Made by a program: the position numbers and the translations under genes. The notes beneath the pieces are model-generated. The model saw nothing but the letters and a program-made list of their open reading frames with translations, did no database searches and was not told the DNA's origin. Of a stretch of DNA of 33,665 bases, positions 32,291 to 33,665 are shown one piece after another. The DNA lies in contig CACZPK010000015.1 in NCBI GenBank assembly GCA_902783035.1, forward strand, positions 1-33,665. The letters are read 5' to 3'. The stretch is from Oscillospiraceae bacterium. Lineage in GTDB: Bacteria; Bacillota; Clostridia; Oscillospirales; Oscillospiraceae. Position 1 is the stretch's first letter. Every line of letters starts with the position of its first letter.

Positions 32291-32403
32291 CTTCTCTCAT
32301 CCGGACTGTGACCGTCGGCATCGGAATTTCACCGATTCGTGCGACATAACTGCCGCTTGCGGGCTGTACCGCCGGTGGGGAATTACGCCCCGCCTCGAAG
32401 ACT
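32291..32403 (-). ncRNA. FMN riboswitch (RFN element)
   Basis: On the minus strand the conserved RFN blocks occur in order: CTTCGAGGCGGGGCG, AATTCCCCACCGGCGGTA, AGCCCGCAAGC, GGTGAAATTCCGATGCCGA and GGTCACAGTCCGGATGAG. It senses FMN and controls ribU and probably the two genes behind it. Confidence 0.96.
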
Positions 32404-32464
32404 GGTGATTCAGTTCGTTAATACCATACACGCCGGCGCGGCGTTTGTCAAGTGGAAAAAACAC

Positions 32465-32498
32465 TTTACAATAGAGAACGACTGTTCTATAATGTAAA
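32465..32498 (+). promoter_or_regulatory. SLOG gene promoter overlapped by a LexA-type dyad
   Basis: -35 TTTACA (32465-32470), 17 nt, consensus -10 TATAAT (32488-32493). The spacer carries GAACGACTGTTC (32476-32487), an exact GAAC-N4-GTTC core of the Gram-positive LexA/DinR box. The symmetry extends over 34 bp (13 of 15 bases mirrored per arm, TTTACA against TGTAAA). A repressor here would block RNA polymerase directly. Confidence 0.75.
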
Positions 32499-32526
32499 CG
32501 CTGAAAAAAGAAGGGGGGCGGGCACC

Positions 32527-33027
32527 GTGCGCGGAAGACAGAGCGCCTGCTGCTTTACGGGGCACCGCCCCGCAAAATTGCCGTGGGGGACTGATGAGAA
32601 CGACCCGCGCTGCATCGCGCTCAAAGAGCGGCTGTATGCCGCGGCGGAAAGCACGATACAGGAGGGCATGGAGCACTTTATCTGCGGGATGGCGGAGGGC
32701 TGTGACCTCTATTTTTGCGAGACGGTGCTTGCACTGAAGGAGCGCTACCCCGGCATTACGCTGGAGGCGGCGCTGCCGTGCCCGACGCAGACGGAGCGCT
32801 GGAGCGAGGCATCCCGCACGCGGTATAATGCGTTGCTGGAGCGCTGCGATTACGAGACCATGGTTTCCGCGGCTTACAGCCCCGGATGTATGCAGCGGCG
32901 CAACCGCTACATGGTCGACCATGCGTCCCTGCTCATTGCGGCGCACGACGGACTGCCCGGCGGTACGCGCAACACCATTGAATATGCGCTCCGGCGCGGG
33001 GTGCCGGTGGTGGATATACCGATCTGA
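32527..33027 (+). CDS. SLOG-family protein (DUF1273/YpsA-like)
   Basis: A 166-residue Rossmann-like protein. The N-terminal SACCFTGHRPAKLPWGTDE is characteristic of the SLOG family, and later FICGMAEGCDLYFCETVL and ASLLIAAHDGLPGGTRNTIEYA complete the nucleotide- or ligand-binding fold. SLOG domains bind nucleotide-derived ligands; relatives include DprA and YpsA, and the function here is unknown. I chose the GTG at 32527 with GGGGGGCGGGCACC upstream; the ATG at 32452 lies upstream of the -35 of the promoter, so it cannot be in the transcript. Single gene, LexA-type operator upstream, terminator at 33027-33058. Confidence 0.85.
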   Translation: MRGRQSACCFTGHRPAKLPWGTDENDPRCIALKERLYAAAESTIQEGMEHFICGMAEGCDLYFCETVLALKERYPGITLEAALPCPTQTERWSEASRTRYNALLERCDYETMVSAAYSPGCMQRRNRYMVDHASLLIAAHDGLPGGTRNTIEYALRRGVPVVDIPI

Positions 33028-33059
33028 AAAAGGCTGCGACAGAAATCGCAGCCTTTTTT
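33027..33059. terminator. Bidirectional terminator after the SLOG gene
   Basis: A 13-bp perfect stem (AAAAAGGCTGCGA at 33027-33039 and TCGCAGCCTTTTT at 33046-33058). It also serves the convergent minus-strand gene that ends at 33063. Confidence 0.88.
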
Positions 33060-33062
33060 GCA

Positions 33063-33665
33063 CTATAGGGTAATCAGTCCGGCGTCCAGCATGCGCTGCA
33101 GGGACAGGAGCACGCCCAGCTTCGCATGGGGCCATGTCAGGCCGCCCTGATAATAGACCGCAAACGGAGGACGGACCGGACCGTCGGCGGACAGCTCGAT
33201 GCTGCTGCCCTGTACGAACGCACCTGCCGCCATGATGACCGGCGCGTCATAGCCGGGCATCGGCGCAGGAACGGGGGTGGCAAAGCTGTCCACGGGCGCC
33301 GCCTGCTGGATACCCTTGCAGAAGGCACACATGGCCTCCTCGCTGCCCAGCTCGATCGCCTGAATGATGTCGTGGCGCGTTTCCGCTGCCGAAGGGACGA
33401 CGCGATAGCCGAGCTGCTCATATGCCGCTGCGGCAAACACCGCGCCGCGCAGCGCCGCGGCGGTGACCGTCGGCGCGAGGAAGAAGCCCTGGTACAGCGA
33501 CGGCAGCAGGCCGAGGTTTGCGCCGACCTCCTGCCCCAGTCCCGGGGCTGAGAGGCGGTCGGCGCAGCGATCGACACACGCCTGCGTGCCGACAATATAG
33601 CCGCCGATGGGCGCAAGTCCGCCGCCGGGGTTTTTGATGAGCGAGCCCACGATCATGTCCGCGCC
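33063..33665 (-). CDS. Methionine gamma-lyase-family PLP enzyme (YnbB-like), 3' part only
   Basis: The last 200 or so residues of a larger PLP-dependent enzyme; the N-terminal half lies beyond the window. The first visible residues are GADMIVGSLIKNPGGGLAPIGGYI, where the Lys in SLIKNPGGG is the expected PLP Schiff-base residue; RLSAPGLGQEVGANLGLLPSLYQGFFLAP and RGAVFAAAAYEQLGY follow. This pattern is that of the family formerly called aluminium resistance proteins, homologous to methionine gamma-lyase; B. subtilis YnbB is the known relative. The true reaction is uncertain. The minus-strand stop is at 33063 and the transcript ends at the shared terminator. Confidence 0.88.
   Translation of the reverse strand, partial: GADMIVGSLIKNPGGGLAPIGGYIVGTQACVDRCADRLSAPGLGQEVGANLGLLPSLYQGFFLAPTVTAAALRGAVFAAAAYEQLGYRVVPSAAETRHDIIQAIELGSEEAMCAFCKGIQQAAPVDSFATPVPAPMPGYDAPVIMAAGAFVQGSSIELSADGPVRPPFAVYYQGGLTWPHAKLGVLLSLQRMLDAGLITL

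Noticed and set aside
1-33665. CRISPR array, defence island, prophage or insertion sequence
   Set aside because: No regularly spaced repeats, no Cas, transposase, integrase or phage structural proteins; content is core chromosome.

Overview
The window looks like chromosome of a fairly GC-rich, endospore-forming, Gram-positive anaerobe of the Clostridia, most likely an Oscillospiraceae/Ruminococcaceae relative. Three things support this: sporulation genes (spo0A, spoIVB), a monoderm-type dcw (division and cell wall) cluster headed by mraZ-rsmH with a MurE carrying the meso-DAP-type DNPR motif, and group II ECF vitamin transporters under riboswitches. The lineage is an inference from gene content, not from a search. 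I see no prophage, insertion sequence, CRISPR array, tRNA or rRNA.

Layout. 1-362: no gene, some unexplained structure. 396-7173: a membrane nucleotide-sugar 4,6-dehydratase (minus strand), divergent from two plus-strand cyclic-di-GMP enzymes (a degenerate GGDEF + EAL protein and an intact GGDEF protein). 7285-21592: on the minus strand, from a near-consensus promoter with MraZ boxes, mraZ-rsmH-ftsL-like-PBP(PASTA)-murE-mraY-ftsW-murG-murA-ftsQ, then ftsZ with its own promoter, then spoIVB. murF, murD, murC and ftsA are not in the cluster. 21747-23391: rsmD-coaD-coiled-coil operon. 23435-24223: TPP riboswitch and thiT (plus strand). 24222-26586: yerC-like regulator, spo0A with upstream 0A boxes, an OhrR-like MarR regulator and a small TSCPD protein, all on the minus strand. 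26711-29946: a zinc-ribbon membrane protein, an SPFH/zinc-ribbon protein and a DUF3783 protein (plus strand). 30041-32403: an FMN riboswitch driving ribU-galM-thioesterase (minus strand). 32465-33027: a SLOG-family gene behind a promoter with a LexA-like dyad. 33063-33665: the 3' part of a methionine gamma-lyase-family gene.

How the genes work together. The central block makes lipid II (MurE, MraY, MurG; MurA at the first committed step), exports or polymerises it (FtsW, PBP) and builds the divisome (FtsZ, FtsQ, FtsL-like). SpoIVB and Spo0A belong to sporulation, and perfect 0A boxes lie upstream of spo0A, with one in the ftsZ leader. The two riboswitches control S-components that must share an ECF energising module encoded elsewhere.

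Most interesting points: a LexA-type operator forming a 34-bp imperfect dyad that spans the promoter of the SLOG gene; a murE whose family-conserved N-terminus begins at an ATC codon; a hairpin that would hide the murA Shine-Dalgarno; a zinc-ribbon membrane protein/SPFH pair resembling B. subtilis YdjG/YdjI but with no PspA beside it; and tandem 18-bp repeats between two divergent promoters. I found no clearly new multi-gene system; the novelty here is mainly regulatory.
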